Source: Pseudomonadota bacterium
GTDB taxonomy: Bacteria > Pseudomonadota > Gammaproteobacteria > Burkholderiales > Burkholderiaceae_C
Assembly: GCA_021816585.1 (NCBI GenBank)
Contig: JAKAXL010000023.1
Location: 1 to 40,282, forward strand
Length of the DNA stretch: 40,282 nucleotides
Direction of reading: 5' to 3'
Part shown: positions 31,923 to 40,282 of the stretch, piece after piece
How the letters are laid out: every line of letters begins with the position of its first letter
Position numbering within the stretch: position 1 is the stretch's first letter
Program-made: the position numbers and the translations under genes
The notes under the pieces: generated by a model
Database searches by the model: none
The model's input: the letters and a program-made list of their open reading frames with translations, nothing else
Told to the model about the DNA's origin: nothing

Positions 31923-32429
31923 TCAGAACTCGAGCTCGCTCTCGATGGCCGCGATCCCGGCCTTCGCGCAGACGGCGTCGTTGTCGGCTCCGGGGGCACC
32001 CGAGACCCCGATCGCGCCGATCACCTGCCCGGCGGCCTCGATCGGCAGCCCGCCGCCCATGAACAGCAGCCCCGGCATGCCGATGATGGCGTGCTCGGGC
32101 GCCTCGGGAGGCAGCACGCGCCGCGCCAGTTCCGCCGTGTCGCTGCGCCAGCCGGCGGCGGTGCGCGCCTTCGCCGTCGCCGCGTGCACGGTGTGCCAGC
32201 CGGCGAAGCGGTCGCGCAGCAGCACCACCTCGGTTCCCGACGCGTCGGTGACCGCCACGCTGACCTGCCAGCCGTTCTTCTCGCAGTTCGCCTGCGCCGC
32301 CTGGGCCGCCTGCAGCGCAGCCGCCGGCGTGATCATCGGCCGGTTCCAGACGGCCGAGGCCGCATGCGCCGGCGTTCCCAGCGCCGCGCCCAGCGCCAGC
32401 GCCGCCAGCATCGTCGTATGGATTTGCAT
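31923..32429 (-). CDS. Exported GlcG/HbpS-family protein
   Basis: The 168-residue protein has a signal peptide (1-23, cleavage after AHA) and a GlcG/HbpS domain (about 32-168), recognisable by [22 protein letters not shown] and the [18 protein letters not shown] loop (135-150). HbpS of Streptomyces binds heme and works with a sensor kinase; GlcG is encoded in glycolate operons. The role here is unknown; being periplasmic, it could bind a small ligand. GGAG lies nine to ten bases before ATG 32429. It is probably co-transcribed with dsdA. Confidence 0.9.
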   Translation of the reverse strand: MQIHTTMLAALALGAALGTPAHAASAVWNRPMITPAAALQAAQAAQANCEKNGWQVSVAVTDASGTEVVLLRDRFAGWHTVHAATAKARTAAGWRSDTAELARRVLPPEAPEHAIIGMPGLLFMGGGLPIEAAGQVIGAIGVSGAPGADNDAVCAKAGIAAIESELEF

Positions 32430-32621
32430 GATCGAATCTCCGGTTGGGTTGGTGGGCCGATCATCCCGCGTGCTTCGTCGCCGCGGGCCATGGCGCGAGA
32501 CGCGAACTTGCGCTTGCGCAGGCAGGCGGCGTGGCGCGGCGCGCGGCTGCGGCCGCGAGCGCCGACGCCGATCCTGTGCTGCAATGTCGCGTTCACCGTC
32601 AACCGCCCAGGAGACCGCCTC

Positions 32622-33944
32622 GTGCACGCATCCCCCGCCGGTTCCGCCGTGCCGGCGCTGACGCAGCGCCAGGTCGTCGCGGCGATCGCGTTCTCGGCGC
32701 TGGGATGGGCCTTCGACCTGTTCGACCTGTTCATCCTGCTGTACGTGGCGCCGGTGCTGGCGAAGGTGTTCTTTCCGTCGGGACAGCAGCTGCTGTCGCT
32801 GGCCGGGATCTACGCCGCCTTCACCGCCACGCTGCTGATGCGCCCGGTGGGCGGCTGGGTGTTCGGACGCTATGCCGACCGCCAGGGGCGCAGGCGCGCG
32901 ATGGTGGTGGCGGCGACCGGAGTCGGGCTCGCGACGGCCCTGATGGGGACGCTTCCGACGGTGCAGAGCATCGGCCTGCTGGCGCCGCTGCTGTTTCTCG
33001 CGCTGCGCCTGGTGCAGGGCGTGTTCATGGGGGGCATGGTGGCCTCCACGCACACGCTGGGCACCGAGTCGATCGCGCCGGCGCGGCGCGGCCTCGCCTC
33101 GGGGATCATTTCCGGGGGCGGCTCGGGGGTCGGCAAGCTGCTGGCCTCGCTGGTGTTCCTGCTGGTCAGCTCGGTGTTCCGCGGCCCGGCCTTCGCGCAA
33201 TGGGGCTGGCGGGTGATGTTCTTCAGCGGCCTGCTGAGCTCGCTGCTCGGGCTGTTCGTGTTCACGCGCCTGCACGAATCCCCGCTGTGGGAGGCGCTGC
33301 AGCGCGGCGAGCGCGCGGGGGCGGCAGCGGCAGGATCGGCAACACCGGCAACCGGCCTGCGGCGGTTCGTCGCGCCGGTGCTGCTGTGCATCGTGCTGAC
33401 CACCGCGGGCGGCGGGCTGTCCTATCTCACCTCGGGCTACCTGCCGACCTTCATGAAGCTGGTCAACCATGTCGAGCCGCGGCAGCTCGGGCTGATCCTC
33501 AGCGTGTCGGCGCTGGCGGTCATCGTCTCGTCGGTGCTGTCGGGGCATCTCAGCGACCTGCTCGGGCGCAGGCCGGCCATGCTGGTCTACGGACTGGTGT
33601 CGCTGGCGGCCATTCCGCTGCTGTACCTGGGGCTGGCGCATGCCGGCTCGCTGCGCAGCATCGGCCTGTACTCGGTGCTGCTCAGCGCGGCGGGTACGTT
33701 CTGTTATGCACCGCTGATGATCGTGCTGAACGAACGGTTCCCGACCTCGATCCGCGCCAGCGCGACCGCGGTGTCGTGGAACATCGGCTTTGCGCTGGGC
33801 GGCTCGATGCCGGTGCTGGTTTCGCTGGTGGCCAGGGTGGCCAGCGGACTCGACGTCGCGCTGGCCTCGAGCACCGCGGCGCTGGCGGCGATCTACCTGG
33901 TCGCCACGCTGGCCATGCGCAGCGGCCGCGACCTGATGCGCTGA
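32622..33944 (+). CDS. MFS transporter, sialate/carboxylate:H+ symporter type
   Basis: The 440-residue protein has twelve predicted helices, with ALGWAFDLFDLFILLYVAP (27-45) in helix 1 and motif A in GRYADRQGRRR (82-92). The layout and the LVQGVFMGGMVASTHTL stretch in helix 4 fit the metabolite:H+ symport groups that carry sialate, lactate, shikimate or other carboxylates, and argue for uptake over drug export. The start is GTG 32622, eight bases after AGGAG (32609-32613); ATG starts upstream would lie far outside the first helix. It is divergent from the HbpS-like gene (192 bases) and begins a plus-strand run with the two-component genes, so it may be under their control or carry D-serine-related substrates. 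Confidence 0.9.
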   Translation: MHASPAGSAVPALTQRQVVAAIAFSALGWAFDLFDLFILLYVAPVLAKVFFPSGQQLLSLAGIYAAFTATLLMRPVGGWVFGRYADRQGRRRAMVVAATGVGLATALMGTLPTVQSIGLLAPLLFLALRLVQGVFMGGMVASTHTLGTESIAPARRGLASGIISGGGSGVGKLLASLVFLLVSSVFRGPAFAQWGWRVMFFSGLLSSLLGLFVFTRLHESPLWEALQRGERAGAAAAGSATPATGLRRFVAPVLLCIVLTTAGGGLSYLTSGYLPTFMKLVNHVEPRQLGLILSVSALAVIVSSVLSGHLSDLLGRRPAMLVYGLVSLAAIPLLYLGLAHAGSLRSIGLYSVLLSAAGTFCYAPLMIVLNERFPTSIRASATAVSWNIGFALGGSMPVLVSLVARVASGLDVALASSTAALAAIYLVATLAMRSGRDLMR

Positions 33945-34020
33945 ATCCGGCTGTGCGAGCGGACCGGGCCTGTCGAGCCTGCGCTAGAGTTCGCGTGTCC
34001 CACCCGCGCGCCGCGCCTCG

Positions 34021-36048
34021 ATGAGTTCCCTGTCCCTCGCCCCGCCGAGCGTTCCCGCCAACCGCCGCCGCTGGTTGTGGTGGAGCATGCTGGTCGCGCT
34101 GATCGCGGTGGCGCAGACCTGGCTGGTGTCGCTGACCATCGATTTCCAGTCCTCGCGTGCGCAGCAGCGGGTCGACGCGACCACCTCGGCGGTGGCCGGC
34201 GCCCTGCGCCACCGCCTGTTCGTCGACACGCAGCGCCTGAGCGCGCTGGCCGATTCGCGCCAGGCCGGCACGGCGTGGCGCCAGGAGGCGCGGGCCCTGC
34301 TGCTGTCGCAGCGCGAACTGCTGCGGGTGGAACTGCGGGATCGCTCGCTGAAGGTCGTGGACGCCCTGGATAATCCACTGCACAAACCTCTCTTTTCGGA
34401 TTTCCCACGAAGTCAACTCGACTTCGCGACTCAGAACGCCTGCCTGGCGGCGCGCCGCGCCGGGCAGCCGCAGTACTCGCAGAGCTACTTCGTGCCGCTG
34501 GGCAACGGGCTCGGCGAGGAAGTCATGGACCTGTGCATCGCGCGGGTCGTCGACGACCGGCTCGGCGGCTACCTGGTGGGGTCGATCTCGCTGGCCTCGC
34601 TGCTGGAAAGCGTCGAGAGCCCGGCGGTGGCCAACGACAACGAGGTCTCCTTCGTCGACGGCGACGGAACGCGCGTCGTGCGCACCGGTTCTCCGCATGG
34701 CGCCGGGGTGTTCGTCGCCGACCGCGTGGTCAACGTTCCCGGGCACAGCCTGCAGCTGCACGTGGACAGCGCATCGGGGCGTCCCGGCGTGATCCCCAAC
34801 CTGACCACGGCGCTGGTGCTCGGCTTGTCGCTGCTGCTGTTCGGGGTCGTGCTGGTGCTGGCCCACGACGTGCGCCGGCGCGCGCAGGCCGAACGTGCGC
34901 TGGGCGAATCCCTGGCGTTTCGCAAGGCGATGGAGGACTCGGTGCTGGCGGGATTGCGCGCCCGCGACATGCAGGGTCGAGTGACCTTCGCCAACCAGGC
35001 CTTCTGCGACATGGTCGGCTACGCGCCGTCGCAGTTGCTGGGGCGCGACGAGCAGGCCTACTGGCCGGTGCGGGACGCGGCCGCGGCCGCGACCGAGACC
35101 GGGCAGGGCGGTGCGGGCTACGAGACCGAATTCGTGTCCAGCGCCGGAAGGCGCTTTCCGGTGATGATCCACGAGTCGCGTCTGCTGGACCGCATCGGTC
35201 GCCAGACCGGCTGGATCTGCACCGCGCTGGACCTCAGCGCGCAGCGCCGCATCGAGGAGGTCTCGCGGCGCCAGCAGGACCGCCTGCAGGCCTCGGCGCG
35301 CCTGGCCACCATCGGCGAGATGGCCTCGCTGCTCAGCCACGAGCTGAACCAGCCGCTGTCGGCGATCGCCAGTTTCACCACCGGTTCGATCAACCTGCTC
35401 GACGATCCGCAACCGCTGCCGGCGCAGCCGTCGCTGCTGCGCCAGGCGCTGGAGCGCATCGCCGAGCAGACCGAGCGCGCCGGGCGGGTCATCCGCAGCG
35501 TGCAGGATTTCGTGCGCCGGCGCGAACACGAGCGCCATGCCATCGAGGCCGACCGCCTGATCGACACCATCCTGCCGCTGGTGCGCATGCAGGCGCGGCG
35601 CGGCGCCTGCCGCGTGGAGGTCGAGGTCGAACAGCCGGCGCCCGGCGTGCTGTGCGACCGCACGATGGTCGAGCAGGTGCTGATCAACCTCGCGCGCAAC
35701 GGCCTGCAGGCGATGGAGCAGACGGCGCAGGCCGACCCGCTGCTGCGCATCGAGGTGCGCAGGCTGGCCCGCGGCATGGTGGAGTTCGCCGTCTCCGACC
35801 TCGGCACGGGCATCAGCGACGAGGTGCGCGCGCAGTTGTTCACGCCCTTTTTCACGACTCGCGACGAGGGCATGGGCCTGGGACTGAGCCTGTGCCGCAC
35901 GGTCGTCGAGCAGCATGGCGGCTCGCTGGACTTCGACAACCTGCTGGACTCGCAGGGCCGCGTCGCCGGCGCCTGCTTCCGTTTCACGCTGCCGGCGGCC
36001 GCCAGCCGCCACGACCCCATGGCCGCCGAGCCCCCCGGTCATGCCTGA
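34021..36048 (+). CDS. PAS-containing sensor histidine kinase with periplasmic sensor domain
   Basis: The 675-residue kinase has a first helix (about 21-39), a periplasmic domain of about 220 residues (probably Cache-like), a second helix (about 262-281), a PAS domain (about 298-405), and HisKA/HATPase domains. The phospho-acceptor is His440 in LLSHELNQPLSAIASF, the N-box is INLARNGLQAM, the G-boxes SDLGTGI and GMGLGLSLCRTVVEQHGG. This is the layout of DctB-like carboxylate sensors. Bases 34381-34440, within the periplasmic domain, are only about 52% GC against roughly 70% around. The start has no strong ribosome-binding site. The 3' end overlaps the regulator gene by eight bases. Confidence 0.93.
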   Translation: MSSLSLAPPSVPANRRRWLWWSMLVALIAVAQTWLVSLTIDFQSSRAQQRVDATTSAVAGALRHRLFVDTQRLSALADSRQAGTAWRQEARALLLSQRELLRVELRDRSLKVVDALDNPLHKPLFSDFPRSQLDFATQNACLAARRAGQPQYSQSYFVPLGNGLGEEVMDLCIARVVDDRLGGYLVGSISLASLLESVESPAVANDNEVSFVDGDGTRVVRTGSPHGAGVFVADRVVNVPGHSLQLHVDSASGRPGVIPNLTTALVLGLSLLLFGVVLVLAHDVRRRAQAERALGESLAFRKAMEDSVLAGLRARDMQGRVTFANQAFCDMVGYAPSQLLGRDEQAYWPVRDAAAAATETGQGGAGYETEFVSSAGRRFPVMIHESRLLDRIGRQTGWICTALDLSAQRRIEEVSRRQQDRLQASARLATIGEMASLLSHELNQPLSAIASFTTGSINLLDDPQPLPAQPSLLRQALERIAEQTERAGRVIRSVQDFVRRREHERHAIEADRLIDTILPLVRMQARRGACRVEVEVEQPAPGVLCDRTMVEQVLINLARNGLQAMEQTAQADPLLRIEVRRLARGMVEFAVSDLGTGISDEVRAQLFTPFFTTRDEGMGLGLSLCRTVVEQHGGSLDFDNLLDSQGRVAGACFRFTLPAAASRHDPMAAEPPGHA

Positions 36049-36757
36049 GACTTCCGCCGCGCAGCCCGTGCTCGGGCTGCCCATGGTCTACCTGGTCGAC
36101 GACGAGCCGGCGGTGCGCGAGGGGCTGCAATGGCTGCTGCGCTCGCGCCGGCTGCTGTGCGAGTGCTTCGCCGACGCCGCGGCCTTCCAGGGCATGCTCG
36201 GCGAGGCGCTGGCGCAAGGCGTCGAGTGGCCGCGCGCTCCGGCATGCCTGCTGCTCGACATCCGCATGCCGGGCACCAGCGGGCTGGCGCTGTTCGAGGG
36301 ACTGGCGCAGCGCGGCCTGTGCGCGGCGCTGCCGGTGATCTTCCTGACCGGGCACGGCGACGTGCCGACGGCGGTGGCGGCGATCAAGCGCGGGGCCTTC
36401 GACTTCGTCGAGAAGCCCTTTTCCAACAACGCACTGGTCGACCGCGTCGAGCAGGCGCTGCGCAGCAGCGCTGCGGTGCTGGGCGAGCGCCAGCGCCTGG
36501 GAGGGCTGCGGCGCCGGCTCGCCGAACTTACCGAACGCGAGCGCCAGGTGCTGGAATTCGTGGCGCGCGGCGACGCGAACAAGCAGATCGCGCGCCGGCT
36601 GGACATCAGCGTGCGTACCGTCGAGGTGCATCGCGCGCGGGTGTTCGACAAGATGGGCGTGCGCTCGGCGACGGAACTGGCGAACCGCCTGCAGGAGCTG
36701 CAGCCCGGTGCCGCCGAGGCCTCGGCGGGAGCTGCGCCGCGCCCTGCGACTACGTAA
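36041..36757 (+). CDS. FixJ-type response regulator (receiver + LuxR helix-turn-helix)
   Basis: The 238-residue protein has a receiver domain (about 14-135) with acidic pocket Asp20-Asp21, phospho-acceptor Asp73 in LLLDIRMPGTSG, Thr in FLTGHGD and Lys in VEKPF, and a LuxR-type DNA-binding domain (about 170-230, LTERERQVLEFVARGDANKQIARRLDIS in its first half). ATG 36041 overlaps the end of the kinase gene (36046-36048 stop), so kinase and regulator are coupled. It likely controls its own transport neighbours. The extension after the helix-turn-helix is Ala-rich. Confidence 0.95.
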   Translation: MPETSAAQPVLGLPMVYLVDDEPAVREGLQWLLRSRRLLCECFADAAAFQGMLGEALAQGVEWPRAPACLLLDIRMPGTSGLALFEGLAQRGLCAALPVIFLTGHGDVPTAVAAIKRGAFDFVEKPFSNNALVDRVEQALRSSAAVLGERQRLGGLRRRLAELTERERQVLEFVARGDANKQIARRLDISVRTVEVHRARVFDKMGVRSATELANRLQELQPGAAEASAGAAPRPATT

Positions 36758-36847
36758 TCGCCACACGCCGCGCCACACGCGCTCCCGCTACAGTGGCGTG
36801 CGTGCGCGGTGCACGCCGCCGCCTCCGACTTCCCCCAGGACAACCGC

Positions 36848-37858
36848 ATGCCCGAAACGTTCCCGCGCGCCGACGCCGGTGTGTCGCCGTCGCGGCGGCG
36901 CGCGCTGTCGGCGCTGGCGCTGGCGCTGCAGCCGATCGGGCTGCGCAGCGCGCTGGCGCAGGCGCGCGCTGCGGGGCAGCTGCGCATCCTGGTCGGCTAC
37001 GCCGCGGGCGGCGCGGTGGACACGCTGGCGCGCCTGCTGGGCGCCGCGCTGGCGCGCGAGCTCGGCGAGACCCTCGATGTCGAGGACCGGCCGGGCGGCG
37101 GCAGCATGCTGGCGGTCAAGCTGCTGATGCAAAGCCGCGCCGACGGCCACACCCTGCTGCTGGCGGCGAACGCACTGGCCGCCGACGCGTCGCTGTACAA
37201 CCCGCCGCCCTACGATCTCGCGCGCGACATCGAACCGGTGGCCATGATCGGGCGGGTTCCGGTGGTCCTCGCGGTCGGAGCCGACTCGGGCCTGCACAGC
37301 CTGCGGCAGTTGCTGCGGGCCGCCGCGCGCAAGCCCGGCGGGCTGACCTTCGCGTCGCCGGGAATCGGCTCCACCCCGCACCTGGCGATGCTCGAATTCG
37401 AGCATGCCGCGCATGTCTCGCTGCGGCACATCCCGTACAAGGGCGGCGCGCCGGCGATCGCCGACACGCTGGAGGGCGAGGTCGACTGCGTGGCCGTGAA
37501 CGCGCTGGAGGTGGTCGGGCTGGCACGCAGCGGGCGCATGCGCGTGCTGGCGGTGATGAGCGCGCAGCCGTCGCCCGCCTTCCCCGGGGTGCCGACCGTC
37601 GCCTCGGCCGGCTATCCGGGGTTCACCGCCTCGGTGTGGTACGGGCTGGTCGCGCCGGCCGCGACCCCGGCGGCCACCGTGCAGCGGCTGAACCAGGCGA
37701 CGCGCCGCGCGCTGCGCGATCCGCTCCTGGCGGCGCGCATCGTCGACGCCGGCGGGCAGCTCGACCCGGGGAGCCCGGGGCAGTTCCGCGCGCTGATCCT
37801 GGCGCAGCGGGCGCGCTACGCGCGGCTGATCCGTGCCGACGGCATCCATACCGAATGA
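36848..37858 (+). CDS. Bug/TctC-family periplasmic binding protein
   Basis: The 336-residue protein is a tripartite tricarboxylate receptor. A signal peptide with three arginines (SRRRALSALALALQ, 15-28) ends near ALAQA (about 35-39). Family blocks follow: ILVGYAAGGAVDTLARLL, VEDRPGGGSMLAVKLL, LAANALAADASLY, FASPGIGSTPHLAMLEFE and HIPYKGGAPAIADTLEGEVD. Bug proteins bind carboxylates such as citrate, glutarate or nicotinate. No TctA/TctB membrane genes are nearby, as is common in Burkholderiales; it may serve sensing together with the upstream kinase. ATG 36848 with AGGA at 36837-36840; an ATG at 36809 would precede the signal by 13 more residues. The CHR gene starts 22 bases downstream. Confidence 0.93.
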   Translation: MPETFPRADAGVSPSRRRALSALALALQPIGLRSALAQARAAGQLRILVGYAAGGAVDTLARLLGAALARELGETLDVEDRPGGGSMLAVKLLMQSRADGHTLLLAANALAADASLYNPPPYDLARDIEPVAMIGRVPVVLAVGADSGLHSLRQLLRAAARKPGGLTFASPGIGSTPHLAMLEFEHAAHVSLRHIPYKGGAPAIADTLEGEVDCVAVNALEVVGLARSGRMRVLAVMSAQPSPAFPGVPTVASAGYPGFTASVWYGLVAPAATPAATVQRLNQATRRALRDPLLAARIVDAGGQLDPGSPGQFRALILAQRARYARLIRADGIHTE

Positions 37859-37880
37859 GCGGGGACGGCGGATCGTTGCG

Positions 37881-38489
37881 ATGAGCGGGACTTCCGACGG
37901 CGCGCAGCCGCGCCTGGGCTGCGCGCAGCTGTTCTGGCTTTTCACCCGCATCACCATGCTGGGCTTCGGGGGCGTGCTGCCGTGGATGTATCGCGTGCTG
38001 GTCGAGCAGCGCAAGGTGCTCGACGCCGCCGAGTTCCGCGAGCTGCTGGCGCTCGGGCAGGTGCTGCCCGGGCCGTCGATCTGCAATGTCGCGGTCATGG
38101 TGGGGTATCGCCACGCCGGCGTCGCCGGAGGCGCCAGCGCGCTGGCCGGCATCATGCTGGGGCCGACGGTGCTGGTGATCCTGCTCGGGCTGGGCTACGC
38201 GTCGCGCGCGAGCTCGCCGCTGCTGGCCTCGGTGCTCTCGGGCATGTCGGCGGCGGCCGCCGGGTTGATCGTGGTGGTGGCGCTGCGCATGGCCGCCGGG
38301 CTGCCGCGGCGCTGGCGCAGCGCCTTGCTGGCGGGGCTGGCGCTGCTGGGGATCGCGGGTCTGCACCTGCCGCTGTGGCTGGTGCTGGGCGCGCTGGGCC
38401 CGGTGGGCATGCTGCTGCTGCGCCGTGAGCCCTCGCAGGCGCGACGCGACGCGGCGGCCCCCGGGGATCCCGGCGAGGCGGCACGATGA
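37881..38489 (+). CDS. chrA: CHR (chromate) transporter, N-terminal-type half
   Basis: The 202-residue protein is one CHR domain: FWLFTRITMLGFGGVLPWMYRVLVEQRKVLDAAEFRELLALGQVLPGPS is the family N-terminal block (residues 15-63), with the Pro-Gly-Pro of QVLPGPS characteristic of ChrA. It has about six helices and a charged C-terminal tail. Such short proteins occur in pairs of opposite topology that together equal full-length ChrA. Its start lies 22 bases after the Bug gene, and its stop overlaps the next gene in ATGA. Chromate efflux is known for some members, but the context here is carboxylate uptake and sensing, so another anion is equally possible. Confidence 0.9.
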   Translation: MSGTSDGAQPRLGCAQLFWLFTRITMLGFGGVLPWMYRVLVEQRKVLDAAEFRELLALGQVLPGPSICNVAVMVGYRHAGVAGGASALAGIMLGPTVLVILLGLGYASRASSPLLASVLSGMSAAAAGLIVVVALRMAAGLPRRWRSALLAGLALLGIAGLHLPLWLVLGALGPVGMLLLRREPSQARRDAAAPGDPGEAAR

Positions 38490-39022
38490 CCGGCCAGCTG
38501 CTGATCGCCTATGCGATCTTACGCCACTTCTGCCTGATCTCGATGATGGCAGTGGGCGGCGGCGTGGTGTCGCTGACCCCGGAGATCTACCGCTACGTGG
38601 TGGTCGAGCACCACTGGCTGCGACCGCAGGGTTTCGTCGCCGCCTTCAGCATCGCGCAGGCAGCGCCGGGGCCGAACTTCCTGTACGCGACCCTGGTCGG
38701 GTTGCAGGCGGCCGGGGTGCCGGGCGCCATCGCCGCCACCATCGCGCTGGTGGTTCCGCCGGCCTTGCTGACCCTGATCGCGCTGAAGCTGCGCCTGCGC
38801 GGCCGGCTGCGCGACACGATGGCGCTGCTGCGCGTGTCGCTGTCGCACGTCGCCGTGGGCATGATGCTGGCGACCGCCGTCGCGCTGGTCGGCGCCGCCG
38901 ACACCGGCTGGGCCACCGGCGCGATGACCGCGCTGACCGTGCTCGCGGTGTGGCGCTTCGACGTGCACCCGCTGCTGCTGATCGCCGCCGGCGCCGTGCT
39001 CGGTCTGCTGCTGGCGCGCTGA
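38486..39022 (+). CDS. chrA: CHR (chromate) transporter, second half
   Basis: This 178-residue partner has its own CHR domain: HFCLISMMAVGGGVVSLTPEIYRYVVVEHHWL (14-45) and IAQAAPGPNFLYATLVG (56-72), with the same Pro-Gly-Pro in APGPN. About six helices are predicted. The start codon overlaps the previous stop (38486-38489), so the two halves are made in equal amounts and probably form a heterodimer. It is the last gene of the plus-strand run. Confidence 0.9.
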   Translation: MTGQLLIAYAILRHFCLISMMAVGGGVVSLTPEIYRYVVVEHHWLRPQGFVAAFSIAQAAPGPNFLYATLVGLQAAGVPGAIAATIALVVPPALLTLIALKLRLRGRLRDTMALLRVSLSHVAVGMMLATAVALVGAADTGWATGAMTALTVLAVWRFDVHPLLLIAAGAVLGLLLAR

Positions 39023-39098
39023 GCTGGGAGCCGGGTGGGGCGCGGGGCAGGCAGAGCTGCATGCCGGCTGCGCGGCGAATCGCTCCACCTTCCAGATG

Positions 39099-39487
39099 CT
39101 ACGGGTGCGCCGGAAATCCACCCAGCTTGCCGTACGCGAGCCATCCAAGCAGCCAGATCATCGCGAACGCATAGCTCCAGAAGTGCACGCGCGCGAGCAT
39201 GCGGTCCAGCCTGGTCGTGTGGGCACGCACCAGTTGCGAGTTGGCAACCAGCCAGCCCAGCGGACTGTTCTCGACCCGCTGGGCCCAACGTCTGGGTCTC
39301 GCCAGGGCGATCGAGACATTGAGGATGACCCAACCGGGCACGAATTGCACTCCCAGGTGGTTTCTGGTCGCCGGGTTTTTGCGCAGCTTGCGCACCGTGA
39401 CCAGGCCGAAGATCACGAACAGAATGACTTGCAGCATCAAGGCCGCGATCGCGATGAGGCTGAGCGACATCATGATCTGGTAGCGTG

Positions 39488-39491
<4 letters not shown>
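39099..39491 (-). CDS. Small membrane protein, candidate immunity protein
   Basis: The 130-residue protein is not recognised. It has a strong helix at about 8-31, a hydrophobic stretch at about 49-64 (possibly amphipathic) and a second helix at about 103-120, with a basic segment (VRKLRKNP) after the first. ATG 39491 overlaps the stop of the upstream partner gene (39488-39491), so the two are translationally coupled; an in-frame ATG further upstream would overlap the partner more. The region is only about 55% GC (39421-39480) compared with roughly 70% elsewhere, which suggests acquisition. A membrane location fits protection from a membrane-active toxin, but this is inferred from arrangement only. 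Confidence 0.7.

Positions 39492-40282
<791 letters not shown>

Noticed and set aside
37881..39022. Frameshifted full-length chrA gene
   Set aside because: Both halves have their own complete CHR domain and start codon, joined by a clean ATGA overlap; paired short CHR proteins are a known natural form.

Overview
The window is a GC-rich (roughly 70% by eye), densely coded stretch of bacterial chromosome. The gene content fits a betaproteobacterium of the order Burkholderiales: solo tripartite-tricarboxylate (Bug/TctC) binding protein, glutathione-dependent YghU-type transferase, UbiD, GTP-type PEP carboxykinase, YdcH-like DUF465 protein, B12-binding MerR regulator next to COG2907/DUF1365/DUF3833 genes. 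This placement is inferred from gene families and base composition. No insertion sequence, prophage, rRNA or CRISPR array was seen.

Layout, left to right. 1-5.4 kb: ubiD (runs off the left edge), a membrane-anchored lytic transglycosylase, glyA, then galE and tRNA-Lys(CUU) on the minus strand with their own promoter and terminator. 5.4-9.5 kb, minus strand: an envelope block with a MepK-like M15 peptidase, an L,D-transpeptidase and a FUSC/YccS-type membrane protein. 9.7-11.1 kb: an HD-GYP phosphodiesterase facing a small DUF465 protein. 11.3-15.2 kb: a MerR/B12-binding regulator of the CarH/LitR type, transcribed away from an FAD oxidoreductase - DUF1365 - DUF3833 operon, with TTTGTC/GACAAA operator-like repeats between them. 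15.3-19.4 kb, minus strand: pckG, a globin-coupled GGDEF protein with an altered active-site motif, and an HSL-type esterase. 19.6-26.6 kb: an RNase Z-like metallo-hydrolase, a DUF1289 protein paired with an unusual protein made of three PTPS/QueD-like units, a Bcr/CflA exporter that appears leaderless, an aminotransferase coupled to a YbaK deacylase, and two glutathione transferases. 26.6-30.4 kb: PBP7-type endopeptidase, MHYT-GGDEF-EAL protein and a small membrane protein. 30.5-32.4 kb, minus strand: a GlcG/HbpS-like secreted protein and D-serine ammonia-lyase, divergent from a long plus-strand run (32.6-39.0 kb) of MFS transporter, sensor kinase, FixJ-type regulator, Bug receptor and a split CHR transporter. 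39.1-40.28 kb, minus strand: a lower-GC pair that looks like the C-terminal part of a membrane-active effector followed, with a 4-base overlap, by a small membrane protein that could be its immunity partner.

Three themes recur. Cell-wall remodelling is represented by the lytic transglycosylase, MepK-like peptidase, L,D-transpeptidase and PBP7. Cyclic-di-GMP signalling is represented by the HD-GYP, globin-GGDEF and MHYT-GGDEF-EAL proteins. Sensing linked to uptake of small organic acids or amino acids is represented by the MFS/kinase/Bug/CHR run and the D-serine lyase pair. The best candidates for something new are the edge effector/immunity-like pair, the B12-regulator island with its operators and reduced gene set, and the triple-PTPS protein.
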